NCBI GenBank assembly: GCA_001600615.1
Contig: BCKK01000002.1
Coordinates: forward strand, 216,809 to 280,808
From: Dioszegia crocea
Lineage: Eukaryota; Basidiomycota; Tremellomycetes; Tremellales; Bulleribasidiaceae
DNA length: 64,000 nt
Reading direction: 5' to 3'
The position numbers were made by a program, and so were the translations under genes. Each line of letters starts with the position of its first letter. Position 1 is the stretch's first letter. This document shows positions 44,849 through 57,333 of the stretch, in pieces. Under the pieces are notes generated by a model, which had not been told where the DNA came from, made no database searches, and was given only the letters and a program-made list of their open reading frames with translations.

Positions 44849-47532
44849 CTAAATGGCTGGATTGCCCCAGGCATGCTCCTTTATCCACTCTCCACCTCTC
44901 TCCAAATACTCTTCCCTGGTCACTCTGGCCGATCTGGCTTCTGGGGTAATACTCCACTCGGCCATTCCCTTCCACGCCTCCAGCTTTGGATCGCCACCAT
45001 GCAGAGACGAGACGATCTTCAGGGGCGCACGGAAGGGTAAGACGGGTGTCAGGGCATTGCGCAGTCGAGGGAGGAAGTTGGGTATGCTTGATGCCCCACC
45101 AGTAACGAATATACACTTTCTTGGTCAGCTCAAGTTTCTCGCAGCATTTCAGCACACTGACCTGCATCATCCTTCTGCGCTGTTCCTCCTCAAACCCATT
45201 CAGTAGCCACCCAGCTACTTCGCCCAGACCAGCCGAATCCACTCCGAACATTGCGGGTTGAAAGTACGCCTCGGGAACGCGAATCCGCTCCACGTTCAGG
45301 TGCAATTGATAGCTCTGCTGGAGGTCGCCCGGATCGAAGCGCTCGGTACCACCTCCTCGAACGAAGGCATTGATCAGGGCGTTCTTGACCTGGACACGGC
45401 CGACCATGGTGTCGTCTTCGGTAAAGGAAGCGTCGTGTTGAAGAAGTCTGGCTTCGATCGATTGGAGGGTCGTGAGGTCATCATCTTCCGCATCCGAGTC
45501 GTCTCCTCCCTGATGGTCAGCGCAGTGCAAAGGCCCATTGTGGAGAGCACTTACGACTTCTCGGTAGACGGCCCAGTCTGAATCGTCTCGCCCAAACCCA
45601 TCATCATCTGCAACGTCAGCTCCGCCACCGACGGGGTACTTACCCTCGCCCTTCTTCCTCTTCTTATTAGGGACTTTATCCTCCGCAGCCAGATTCGCGA
45701 TGGTCTTCATCCTATTTTGGGCCGCTACGGATTTTCGGTCCTTCTTTTGCGATTTGTGTTTCTTCCGACTTTCCATGCGTAGCATGACAGCCTGAAGTGT
45801 CAGAATGTATCATTGACTGAAGTGGCCGGTTGCAACTCACTTCCTGCTCCAGCCGCAATTTCTTAGCCCAAGATTCCGGATCTGCTCTCCTCTCTTCATC
45901 CTCCCGCCTCTCCTCTTCATGAAGCCGCTCCTTCTCCCTCTGTTTCTCTTCCCGCATCTTCACCCTCGCCTCCCATCCCGCTTTCATGAGTCGCTGCCTT
46001 CTCTTCTCCTTGATTTCCTCCTCGGTCAATTCCTCGTCTGGGCGATCGACAAGCGGATACACGGGATCCTCTTCTGGCTCCGCATCCTCGCCGGCGTCTT
46101 TCTTCTGCTTGCGCTTGATATCGGCCTCGGTCTTCTTCACCCAAGATTCCAGCTCTGCCTCAGATTCGAATTCGGTCTCCGTCAGGACGAGATCTAGGAA
46201 GTCGCTAGGTGAGAGGAGCGATCGTTGCAAAAGGATGTTTCGGTATATTTCCAGATGGGACATCTTCTCGGCAAGCTGATATTAGTTGGAGACCTGAACC
46301 CAGACGTACCTTCTCAGCCCTCTGCTTGGACTGCATCTCCTGTAAGCGCTTGCCGTGCTCTTTGCGCTTCTCCGATAGTGCGGAGATCTCAGCGTCCGTC
46401 TTCTCCACGACGTCCTATCCTGTCAGTTGGCCCCTGATGCCGGGAATTGTATACTCACCGGAACGGCATAAGGAAATTGGATGATTTTGGTCATAGCTGC
46501 CATCGCAGCTGGATCCCCAAGTGCACGCAATTCCACTTCATAATCTGAAGCAAAGAAGCACGTTTCGCGAGCCATGAACTAGGATGATCAGCGAAGTCGA
46601 CACTCCGTGCGTACCGTAGCCTGTGGAACCGTGACCTTGAGCGGAAACGTCGGATACTTCAGCTGCGCAAGCTTGAGCATCAACTCCGACATGTTTGATC
46701 CTCCCCATGGTATTCTGAACAATCAGTAACCCGTTGGCAGTCATTGCTCACCTCTTGGATCTGCTCAGTAACCCTCTACCATTGACGACAGGGATGACTG
46801 TGGTCGCATTGTGCCCCATGCTGATGGCGAGCCCGTCTGCGTGCTTTTGTCTCGAGTACGCAAATAGTGAGTCGACACCATACGTGACGGATGGGGCATT
46901 GTACATTTCGAATAGAAGCTCAGAAGTCACTGCGAGTCAGCTGTCGGGATACTTCGGAAGCGGCATAACATACAGGCTCGGGTTAACAGCGGGTTCGCAA
47001 GCCGTTCAGTCATGACAACTGGATGTTCTATCCTTCCCGTGTCTATTCCCAGCGTCAGGAAGGTGAAATCTAGGGCGGATTCCTGGTCGAATGAGCGTGG
47101 TCCATCAGTTGAAGGCTAGAGATTGCCAATTCACCAAAACATCTCCATGGACCAACATCTCCCCGTCGAACATGGACCTCCCACTCGACCGAGAATTGGC
47201 ATCTGCCTCTACATCCCTTCCGAACAGTAGAACATTCCGCTGATGCTTCCTCTCTTTGTACTTCGCAACCACATTTGGTCGGTCAATATACGGCGTGTCC
47301 ATACCCGAGAACCCAGCTCGCCATGAGCTTGAACCTGCCGAGTTAGCTAAACACACCTGGCTCGGCCTGTGTGAGACCCACCATTATCTATGCAGATGAC
47401 TGGATCTTGCGCTGCTATAGATCGATACCTATATGCTGGTTGCGGCGCACCGTCGTACGCCGTTTCTGGAATGTGGATGATGTTCGGGAGGTGTGAGCTC
47501 GAGGAAGACGCTTGCGGCTGATCTATGTCCAT
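44849..47532 (-). CDS. ARP5: ARP5, actin-related protein of the INO80 complex
   Basis: Nuclear actin-fold subunit of the INO80 nucleosome-remodelling complex. Twelve exons: 47532-47382, 47334-47135, 47082-46974, 46929-46752, 46714-46615, 46578-46459, 46414-46310, 46275-45841, 45791-45644, 45607-45555, 45509-45162, 45115-44849 (737 residues). Actin-fold signatures: VICIDNGSSSWRAGF phosphate loop 1, ISMGHNATTVIPVVNG phosphate loop 2, IFVTGGASSIPNFLPRL adenosine motif, and a WKGMAEW near the C-terminus. The long charged coiled-coil insertion between the lobes (exons 7-9, EEEIKEKRRQRLMKAGWEAR) is diagnostic of Arp5. The last intron acceptor must be at 45116 to read the true C-terminus; a longer open frame over it is spurious. 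Confidence 0.95.
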
Positions 47533-47859
47533 ATTAAGCGATTTCTGTCTGAGAGCGGTCGATTGGTGATGTCAGTTAGGGAGAGGGAAAGAAGTGAAAG
47601 CACTTGATGGTAGGTGTCAGCGCCAAAGCTGGAAGCTGGAACTCTCTGCCAACAACAGCTGGATGGTATGCTTGCACGTGACACGGTGAAGACGACCCTT
47701 TTGGTAGCGAGGACAACCACTTTGACGGTACATCTGTATATCTGAAGGGCATCTGCCAGCATCTTATCAAGTGCACGCTCACTGAAGCTCATTGCCTGAC
47801 TGATCACTCGAGCACGACGTAGAAATAGCCGAGCACAGGCTTCCGACCGCCATGTCCCA
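47533..47859. promoter_or_regulatory. Divergent promoter of ARP5 and MSH1
   Basis: 327 bp between the two start codons, with no coding exon. It pairs a nuclear chromatin gene with a mitochondrial DNA-maintenance gene. Confidence 0.5.
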
Positions 47860-50800
47860 ATGACCCCTTTCAAGCGGTCGATCACATCTACCGCCATCTA
47901 TCGAGCGCTGCTGAGGCATGTGCCAGCCGTGCAAGGCCTCGGGCCGACGCCTTGTCAGCGCTCTTTGTATGTGTCGGCGCCATCGAGGGCCGCGATCAAG
48001 ACCGTGAAGGACATATCGACCCTTACAAAACACAAAATAGATGGGCAGGGAAACCGAGTCAAGGCCCTGGCTCCTGAACCAGGGGCCAAAGTCAGAGCTC
48101 CAGCGAAAGCCAGAGGCGCAAAAGGTAGCTCCATGAATCTCTTGACTATTTCACCCTGAGGGAGGCTGATATGATAGGAAGCAAGAAGGCCACTTCAGCG
48201 CCTTCAGCGCCAGTTTCAGCCGAGCCAAATCTGAAGGTCGACTTCAAAGCAGCAGTCAGTCGAGGAGATGTGCCGGATACACCCCTGGCCGAGCAGGTGT
48301 ATGAGAACTGGAAAAGATTCCCCGATGCAATCGTGCTCACAAGAGTCGGCAAATTTTACGAGGCGAGTTTCATCCCCAGGTCTCAGCTATACTTTGCTGA
48401 TGTGCAGTCCTACTTCGCCCCAGCAGTGGACTTCTCTGCCCTTCTATCCCTCAAATTGGCATACAAGAAGTACGTCGGCGGCAACTTCCCCTTCTCCGGT
48501 TTCCCGGTACACCAACTCGACAAATACCTAAAAATCCTGGTGCAGGACTTAAATCGCACTGTAGTCCTGGTGGAGGAGTATGATGAGGAAGGGAGGAAGG
48601 AGGGCTTGGATCCAATGCGTCGGATCTCTGCCGGCGCTGAGCTCAAGGATAGGCGGGTGGGAAGGGTTGTTACTCCTGGAACCCTTGTCGAAGAGAGCTG
48701 GATCAGCGGGGACGAGAGCCGGTATTTGCTGGCGGTATCGATGGATGCAGAACTAGGGGATGCTGGAGATACGAAAGTGTCCTTGGCGTATACCGATCCC
48801 TCGACCGGGGAATTCTGGCTTCGGGAAACTATCGTCGACAATATTGAGGACGAGATTGCTCGTATCGCGCCGACCGAAGTTGTGCTGGACGCTTCTTTGC
48901 AAAAACTCTGGCTCTCTGGCGGATCGATGAGAGGACGACTTTCAGCGGCCGATCATCTTGTCCAGTTCCTCCGAGTACTTGGCGTTCACGTATCCTTCGC
49001 GAATTCAGGTCAGAACACATCCTCACCGGAGTTCATCCCCCTCGAAACCCAGGCGATCTCACTCCTCCGCCAGCATCTCGAATACGCCCTGCGCGATTCT
49101 ATGCCAGAACTACAAACTCCCAATCGACAATCTGCCTCGAAAACTATGCTGATCGATGCGGCGACCCTTGCAGCTCTCGAGATTCGCCATGCTGTCCGCC
49201 TTGGAGTTGCTGGCGGTGCTACAGAAATCTTCGGTCGTTCATCCCCCTTGTCAAGTCGCGGCACTCTGCTTTCGACAATGTCACAGACTATGACACCATC
49301 AGGGCATCGGCTGTTGATCCGGACGCTGACGGCGCCTTCGACAGATCTCAGTCTGATTGCATCCCGGCTCGACTTGGTGGAAGCTCTCGTTCACCAGGAG
49401 GAATTAAGGACCGATCTAAGGGACATGATTCGTGGCGTGGGAGATGTGGTGAGGATCATCCAACGCTTCAAGGGGCGGAGAGGGGATGGGCGAGATGCTT
49501 GGGATGTCCGTAACTGGATCGGCAGCGTGGAGCGGGTGCTACAGCGGATTAAGCGGGATACTCCGCAAGAGGAACGTTTACGGACATTGCTGGCCTCTTT
49601 CAAAACCCTTTCGGATCTGGCGGAGGTGATCGAGGGATCGATAGATGAGGCCGCAGTGATGAAGCATGGTCTGGAGGATAGGGAAGAGGAGGACGACATG
49701 GAGCTCCAGGCTGGTGATGCCATGGTGGCTGGTGCGACAGCTCGGAAGGCGGAGACCAACAAGCAGCGAGAGGAGAGGGAGAAGGCAGATGCTGATTTTA
49801 ACCGATGGTGGATGAAGCTGGAGTGAGTTTGTCCTTCCAGCAAGGCTAATACTGCAGTTCGTCAGATGAGCTGAAGACGATGCACGCCGATCTGACCTCC
49901 ATGAAAGTCGCTCGAGCGAAAATGGAGCGCGATTTGCGGAAAAAGCTAGGTCAGTATTGATCAGCATTCGGTTACTGACCCAATCAGGTGTGGACAAATT
50001 GCGATTAATGAAATCACGAAATGTCTTCGTCATGAGTATCTCGGACAAGTTGGACTATGCCAAAATCGACAAGCTTCGGCAATTCGCAAATGTACACCTT
50101 AACAAGTCGTCGAAGAACTATGCGTACAACCCATGGACGCAACTAGGAGGCAAGACGGAAACGCACATGGAGGACATGTTGTTTGCTCAACGTCGAGCAT
50201 TTGATCAATTGCGGGGCAAGGCAAGTCTTACATTGGCTCAACGCTGACTTGCTCAGATTGTAGAAAGAGCGGATGCCATTCAGCACAATTCAGAGTTGAT
50301 GGATGAGCTCGACCTCAGCTTGTCTTTTGCGCAGACTGCAGCTGAGCTGGGCTATGTCCGGCCTGTTTTGGATGCCTCGTGAGTGAACCGTCCAATCAGC
50401 CAGCTTATCATCAGAAACGACCTGGAGATTCTAAACGGCCGTCATCCGACTGTCGAGGCCTCCCTACTCGACTCATCCCGATCCTTCACCCCCAATTCCA
50501 CCCATATGGACCCCTCCTCACATCTCCACATCATCACCGGCCCGAATCAAGGAGGCAAGTCAACGCTTTTACGGCAGACTGCAGTCATCGCCATTCTCGC
50601 GCAAGCTGGAAGCTTTGTGCCAGCTGAGACGGCACGGATGGGCGTAGTGGACAGGGTGTTCTCCAGGATAGGTGCTAGGGACGACTTATTCCGGGATCGC
50701 AGTACATTTATGTTGGAGATGGTTGAGTGAGTTTTTGCATCCGACTTGACTGTGGTCAGAACACTGAAACCACTAGGACAGCTGCTATCCTCCGCCACGC

Positions 50801-51284
50801 GACGGAGCGGTCTCTGGTCATCATGGATGAGATAGGCAGGGGTACGACTCTGAACTCTGGCTTGTCGATCGCCTACGCCACGCTCGATTACATCTTGTCC
50901 AATATCCGCTGTAGGACCCTTTTCGCTACACATTACCATGAGGTGGCAAAGATGCTGGCATCTAACGGAAAGACCAGGCCCGGTGTGGAGTTTTGGTGTA
51001 CGGACGTTGATGAGACTGTGAGTCCGACCGAAGAGAGTCCGCTGAATGGACAGGACGACGCCTTTTCCTATCAGTACAGACTGCGAAGAGGCGTCAACCA
51101 TCAATCGCATGCTATTGTGAGTAATTCAGTGAACGCTCTCCCGCCGGGCTGAGGCTGATTCCTCAAGAAGGCTGCGCGTTTGGCAGGCATGCCGGACAGC
51201 TTTCTTCAAACTGCGCAGAACACCCTCAAAACCCTCGAAGCAGGTGTACAGCCTGCCAAAGCTGTACTCAGCAGGCAAAAGTAA
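47860..51284 (+). CDS. MSH1: MSH1, mitochondrial MutS homologue
   Basis: Mismatch-recognition ATPase that protects mitochondrial DNA. Nine exons: 47860-48124, 48178-49822, 49858-49949, 49988-50220, 50257-50378, 50415-50726, 50777-51017, 51054-51116, 51168-51284 (1029 residues). The N-terminus ([21 protein letters not shown]) is mitochondrial-like. MutS domain I has [12 protein letters not shown] and [16 protein letters not shown]. The core domains follow. Walker A is GPNQGGKST at about residues 828-836. Walker B is [10 protein letters not shown], and the signature ends in [10 protein letters not shown]. Intron 4 (50221-50256) is a GC-AG intron, the only choice that keeps IVERADAI in frame. 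Length fits fungal Msh1 (about 960 residues in yeast). Confidence 0.95.
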
Positions 51285-52008
51285 TGTTTTGTATCTAGTA
51301 AAAACTAGACCTAGAACAAGTGCATAGGGTGTAGATTCTGCACCCTCCCGAGACTCTGAATTGGGAGTCACACTCAAGCTTTGAATTCGAACTTTACCAT
51401 GGCCATGCATTGTTCCTAATGGGACGACTTTGTAATCGGCGGAATTTCCACTTCCGGCTGTTATGATTAGCCAGTCAAGAGAGCACTAACAAACCATCCA
51501 AACAGCCCTACCCTTGCATTCGATGCCCTTCTCCCATCGGATAGCACACACTAGACCCATCACACAGAACATCGAGTCAGGGCACGTCAGGGTCTTCACC
51601 GGCATTAAATTTGCAAGATACGTCAACAACAGCTTTACCCTGGATTGACCCCGGAAGTGTGCCCATCCGAAGGGACATGTCACGGCAACAACATCGCGGC
51701 TGATTTTCCTTTAGGCTAATTCAAGTAAGAGCCCGATGGTGGGGGAGAATTAACGGCCCTCGAGTGAGGGTAACAGCCTGCGGGCGGCCCAGCAAGATGC
51801 TGTGGTGGTCGCAGTGGACAACTTGACTTCCTCACTGATCCATCTCTTTCATCTCTTTCATCTCTGTAATATCCCTTCTCTCGGCCCCCCAACCTATACG
51901 CTCTTTACCCCACTCCGACAAGGAATACGCGACCGAAGCTACCGAGAATTCGCCTTCAGCCCAATATCGTCGGCGGAACATCACGCGCAAACGGTCCCGA
52001 ACAACATC
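51285..52008. other. Intergenic region upstream of GIN4
   Basis: MSH1 3' flank and GIN4 promoter/leader. The last 170 bases are C/T-rich and carry a short tandem repeat at 51841. Nothing coding seen. Confidence 0.5.
51841..51867 (+). repeat. Short pyrimidine tandem repeat in the GIN4 leader
   Basis: Three copies of a 9-base CATCTCTTT unit, the last with one or two changes. It lies about 140 nt before the GIN4 start, probably in the 5' leader. Confidence 0.6.
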
Positions 52009-55000
52009 ATGGCAGTCGAGTCCACGACTCACCCGCGCGGCGAGTCGAGCTCGCGCCAGGCTAGCAGCAGTCAGCAGGGAGGGAGTGTGTCGCGGAAAGG
52101 ATCCAGTGCGGGGCGATCAAGAGTGCTAGAAGAGCGGATGATCGGGCAATGGAGGATAGGGAGGACGATTGGAAAGGGGTCTTCTGGTAAGTCTCGCTAT
52201 GAGATCTAGCTGAGTTCAGGCCGCGTGAAGATCGCCAAACATGCAATCACGGGCAAATATGCCGCCATCAAGATCGTTCCCAAGGGCTTGATCATATCGT
52301 CGCGTATGTCAGTCTCGGAAGCGGGCGCAAGGGCGGACAAGGTGTTGCTGGGTATCGAGAGGGAGATTGTGATCATGAAACTTATCGATCACCCGAACGT
52401 TCTAAATCTTTACGATGTCTGGGAGACTTCCTCGGAATTGTGAGTCAGATTTGTCGATCTTTACTGACCCTAGGTATCTTATCATGGAGTACGTGCCAGG
52501 AGGAGAGCTTTTCGATTACCTCGTCAAGCGTGGTCGCCTCCCAGTCTCTGAGGCTCTACATTACTTCCAGCAAATCATTCACGCCGTCGACTACTGTCAC
52601 CGCTTCAACATCTGCCACCGAGATCTCAAACCCGAAAACCTCCTGCTCGATAAGGACAAGAATATTAAGGTGGCAGACTTTGGAATGGCGGCTTGGGAGG
52701 CTGGGGAGAGGATGCTCGAGACAAGCTGCGGTAGTCCTCATTACGCGTCGCCAGAAATTGTGGCTGTAAGTTCATAGTAAGACTCAAGCTGATGCCTAGG
52801 GTAAAGCATATCACGGCTCTTCATCCGACATCTGGTCTTGCGGTATCATCCTCTTTGCCCTCCTCACCGGACGTTTACCATTCGACGATGACAACATCCG
52901 ATCTTTACTGCAGAAGGTCAAAGTCGGAGTGTTTGAGATGCCGGACGAGATCAAGGGTCCTGCTCGAGACCTCTTGTTCAAGATGCTAGAGAAAGACCCG
53001 GAAAAGCGGATCACCGTAAGTTTCAAGTCGGTGCTTGGCTGACATTAGATGCCCGACATCCTGTCTCACCCCTTCTTCATCTCTCGCGCACCTCGTCCCA
53101 TTCCCGGCCGATCTCTCGTATCACCCCCCAGCCTTGATGAGGTCGACAGCCCCGTCAGCTCCCCCGATGAGATCGATGAGGACATCATGAGCAACTTGAA
53201 GACTCTCTGGTCTGGTGCTGCCGATGACGAGATCATCGCGGCTCTGATGAGCAAGGACAAGACTTGGGAGAAGGCAATCTACCACCTGCTCGTCAAATAC
53301 CGAAACAAGCACCTCGAGAATTACAACATGGATGATGAGGAGGACGAGACTAGGGCTCGGCGCGCCGCACGAAAGGCTTTGACATCCGGGTCAAGCTCGC
53401 CGCCGAAACGCAAGGGCACTGCACCCAAGCGAGCTCCCCTCGGCGAGAACGAGACGCTGCAGGACACGGTATCTACCCCTGTCCAACGACCCCAGGCGCC
53501 CACTCCCAAGAAGGCGTCGGCGCAACCCGTCTATGAGTCGCCGGTCCCCAACCGCCAGCTCAGTCCTCGTCCGCTCATGGGTCCACGTCCGCCCATGTCC
53601 CGTGGCAACACGGCTGCATCGGATGCCTCCCCTGTCCTCGGCACTCCCTCCATCGTCCTCCAGGAGGCGACCCCAACAAAAGACATGCTCCCTCCTAAGA
53701 TCATCCCCTCCCGCCCCCAATCCGTGCTGTCCTCCTCCGCCGCGGCCGCTGCCGATGCGCCTGCGCTCAATGTCCCCCAGGTCAAGGACGAACAGCTGCA
53801 GCACTTCTTCAACGAGGTCGCTGCCCAGCTCAACACCATGAATATCCGCTCTTCTGTCGCGTCCGGCTCGTCCGGGTCCTCAGCTATCATGGGTAGTGAC
53901 TATCAGGCGTATCTATCCTACCTTGGTGCGGGTGGAGTGGGTGTGCCACCTGCGCAGTCTTCCATCACCGAGGAGATGATGGACACCAATCAATTCGCGG
54001 ATGCGGATGACGACGAGACCGAGGCGGCTAGCATCCACAGCATGGCCATGTCAATCATCCCTCAACATTCGCCTCTGGTCGGGCTTGGCCTCGGCGGTCC
54101 CCCACCTGGGCATGGCGCTCGGCCGGCCCTCTACCCCACTGCCAACACAAATCGCTGGTCTTACGCCTCGTCCAATACATCTGCTCAGCGAGGCCCATCA
54201 GCTTCATCCTATCCCCCCGAGTCCCCCACACCCCAGCTGTACTCCCCCGGTATCATGTGGGCCGATACGAACGCAGCTCCCACTCCCCACACCCAGATCA
54301 TGCATGCTCAGCGTGTCGCACCTACGCCTCCACCCCGCATGGCGTCGCGCGCTGCTCCTGCTCCTCCTCGACCCATCAGCACAGTCTCTACGGTCGATGG
54401 ACTGCAGCGAGACGATTCGTTTGTCATTGTCACCCACGCCGACACTCCCTCGGTTGACCAAGCGTCGTTTGCCTCCCGCCAATCTCAAAGCTCTGGCTTT
54501 AGCGCCCACCGACAGGACGCTTTCGGTATGCTAAAAAAGAAGAAGAAGGTCACTATCGACCCCGTGGCGTATTCTCCTTCCGCTCCATCGCCCCCTAGCT
54601 CGAGTCGGGTGGACGCAAGTCCCAAACGTAGCTGGTTCAACAATCTCTTCTCGTTCAAGCCTGCGCCGGCGACGTTACTCAGCCATGCCAACATTGGCGA
54701 TACGAGGGAACGGGTCAAGCGGGTACTGGCGGAATTGGGAGTCAAGACTGCTGTTGTCGAGATTGACGGTCTGAGGGGATTGAAGTGCAGATTTGATGAT
54801 GTCAAAGGCGAGTCAATCTACGAGACATCGCTGATAGTAGACTCTGCTGGAATTGTATCTATCAAAGGCGTTCGATTCAGAATCGAGTTTGCCAGGTCAA
54901 ACGCTACGACTACCGGCGGGAATTACAATACTCTGGTTTCTTTGGCGTTGGAGAAGGGCGCTCAGTCTACGTTTAGAAGTACGTTCAGCTACTTGACAAG

Positions 55001-55311
55001 GCTGACCTTCAGATATCTTCACCTCTCTCAAGTCATCTATAGAGGACGAACTCACCGCGCCTCCTACTGCTCGCCGACCACCTCCCATTCAGATCCACTC
55101 CTATATATCCCCACCTTCCGCCCCACATCCCGCTCGAGCACCAATGTCAGCCACTATCAGCGGACCTGCTTCTAAGCAGATGCTGGCAGCACCACCAGTG
55201 AGATGGACGCACTCCGCTCCATCGTCCCCAGTTATGCCATCAACGCCTCGATTTGAATCCTCGCCTCAACCTGCTCGTTCCGCTCAACTACCCCCTGCGA
55301 TCCGGTTTTAA
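52009..55311 (+). CDS. GIN4: GIN4/HSL1-type (Nim1-related) protein kinase
   Basis: Serine/threonine kinase linking septins, bud-site morphology and the G2/M switch. Exons 52009-52186, 52220-52439, 52474-52765, 52800-53015, 53049-54978 and 55013-55311 give 1044 residues. The kinase domain covers about 47-310: glycine loop [12 protein letters not shown], Lys77 in [16 protein letters not shown] at about 181-188, DFG at about 201, and a [10 protein letters not shown] activation segment typical of the AMPK-related group. A UBA-like helical segment follows ([22 protein letters not shown]). A long disordered region leads to a C-terminal fungal KA1 domain ([15 protein letters not shown] ... [10 protein letters not shown]) that binds acidic phospholipids. 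All five introns are 33-34 nt. Confidence 0.93.
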
Positions 55312-55568
55312 ATTTCATTTTCATAGAGTAGCTTATGTTTTCGTTTTCGCTTTTATGGACTTTCCAAGTGGATGACTTGATGAATGTATATTGAACCAAA
55401 TTGAGTATATATGATGTTATGATACATGCTCTGCACAACTAATGCTACATGATTGGTGACCGATGTATTGATTCTGCCCTGTGCGGGCTTGGAGAGGGCG
55501 TCTCTCCCGAGGTGAGATTACTCGTTGTCTCAGGAATTGCTTCATTGCCGAATCCCCCGTAGCCTGGA

Positions 55569-56857
55569 CTACTGATAGGGACCGTGTTGTTTTGTGGGAT
55601 CGGCGCGAGAGACCGAGCCCGAAGAACCCGAGGGTTGAGCTGTGTTGGTACTGGAATCGGGGGAGGCGGATCTAGCTGTGCGTTCATTTTTGCGCGTGTT
55701 AAGCTTGAATCCTTGGCGGATGAAGTGTTCAGACAGCTCGGACACTTTTGGTATACCAGGGAAACTGAACTTTAGTTCTGGCCGCTTAGCAGTACTCACG
55801 CTCTGGGGGCATAGACCTTGAAAGATTGGCTTTCGCACTCCGCAAAGGGCGGCACGGGGGACATGCCGGGATTTATGACAGACAGGTCGAAGACTTTGAA
55901 ATGCAGGGAATATCTAAATCAGCTTAGCCAAACAGCAACTCACATTCCCTCCTGCTGTACAGATAGATCCTGAACGTCAGTTCTGACAATGTGACGACTC
56001 ACAGTAAACAGGAACCATAGACCCAATTCCTCACTCGGCGCCACAACCTTCACCGCCGCCACATGTAACGCCCCAAACAGATTCCTTCCCTCTGGTGACG
56101 CCTCACCCTCATCATCACTCGCGTCCCTGCGCTGAATCTTCCTGCTCCTTGCCGTCTCGGGAGGTCGAGTGCTGTGATGCGGCGTCGAGGAAGAAGATAC
56201 TGTGGCTCGCGCATCGGGTGTACGGCTTGGAGCCCATGATGACTGATGCTGCGTCAAGGAGATGTCGGAGGGGGGTGGCAAGCGGCCGTATGAAGATGGA
56301 CCTGGGTCGTATGTAGACGGTGTTCCGCCATAGGCGTAAAGCGGTTCGTAGGTAGTTGTACCTTCTCCGTCGGTGAGATCTGGGCCTTGTGGAAGGTGGT
56401 CGTTCTCTGGTATTATTCCCACTTCGCAGATCAGGCACGAAGGGTCCAAGTCCCTAAGCTTGTCAGCCTCATTCTCAGCCTGCCCGGGCAAAACCTACGT
56501 GAGATCCAGATCTTTCTCCGTCCAAAGCCCTCCCGCGTCTCGATGGCATTCTCGGACCCAGAAGCGGATCACAGGAACCGGTGCCAACGGTCGCCTGTCT
56601 TTCTCCGTTTTGCGTTTCCCCGATACGGGAGCTTGTACGCAGCGCAGGCAGAATCTAGAGTATAAGTATCGGCCACTCCGTGAGACAAGAATGACCTACC
56701 TCACGATCTTGCCCTCAAACACGCCATCTTGTACACTGATGGGATCTGTCCACACCTCGGTATCCACATTGTCCGAAGATTCTCTCGCCGCCGCCAATGT
56801 CGAGCTTTCAGACGTAAAGGCGGTGACATGTGCTCGCTTGCTGGACGCGCTACTCAT
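55569..56857 (-). CDS. Velvet-domain regulator
   Basis: Fungal-specific DNA-binding regulator family that controls development and secondary metabolism. Six exons: 56857-56700, 56654-56499, 56453-56003, 55969-55944, 55913-55800, 55764-55569 (366 residues). The first half of the velvet fold has FCLRCVQAPVSGKRKTEKDRRPLAPVPVIRFWV. The second half has NLFGALHVAAVKVVAPSEELGLWFLFT, DLSVQQEGIYSLHFKVFDLS, CESQSFKVY and AFPGIPKVSELSEHFIRQG. About 100 disordered residues are inserted between the halves, and a Ser-rich tail follows the domain. The 26-nt exon 4 carries the DLSVQQEG core. VeA, VelB, VosA or VelC subgroup cannot be decided by eye. Confidence 0.9.
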
Positions 56858-57333
56858 TGCTGGCCATTTGGAAGTAGGGTAATAATCATTCGAGCAATTG
56901 GTGCAGCTGATGTACAAGGATAAAAGACGTCTCCGAGCGGAAGGCCAGAGCAACATTCCACCTCGATCGCTTGCCACCCTTTGTCAACTCTTTCAATTTG
57001 TCACCCTAAATTTCGGCACTCGGACCTTAAATGAGACGCCACTCGCGGCTCGCTGTACCGTATGCATATATCCCCAGGCCCCTCTACACGCGATATCTAC
57101 TCTACACAGCATCAACGCCGTGGTCGTGCTAAAAAGCTCCACATCAGGCTTAAATTTTATATGCCGTAATTGCTGATGTCATCATCCATGTGTTCACATG
57201 GCGTCCAGGGCTTGCTTCAGGCACCTCGGAGGCTAATATGTGCCGGGGGCCATTGGGGACCACTCAGGTAGACTCAGGTACTCAGGGTTGGGGTCCGAGA
57301 CGCCATCGAGATCCATCGAAGCGTACCGGCTGA
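56858..57333. other. Intergenic region upstream of the velvet gene
   Basis: Velvet promoter plus SEC3 3' flank, both on the minus strand. No exon or repeat recognised. Confidence 0.5.

Noticed and set aside
44872..45161. Longer open frame over the last ARP5 intron
   Set aside because: It loses the VTGGASSIPNFLPRL actin motif; splicing at 45116 restores it.
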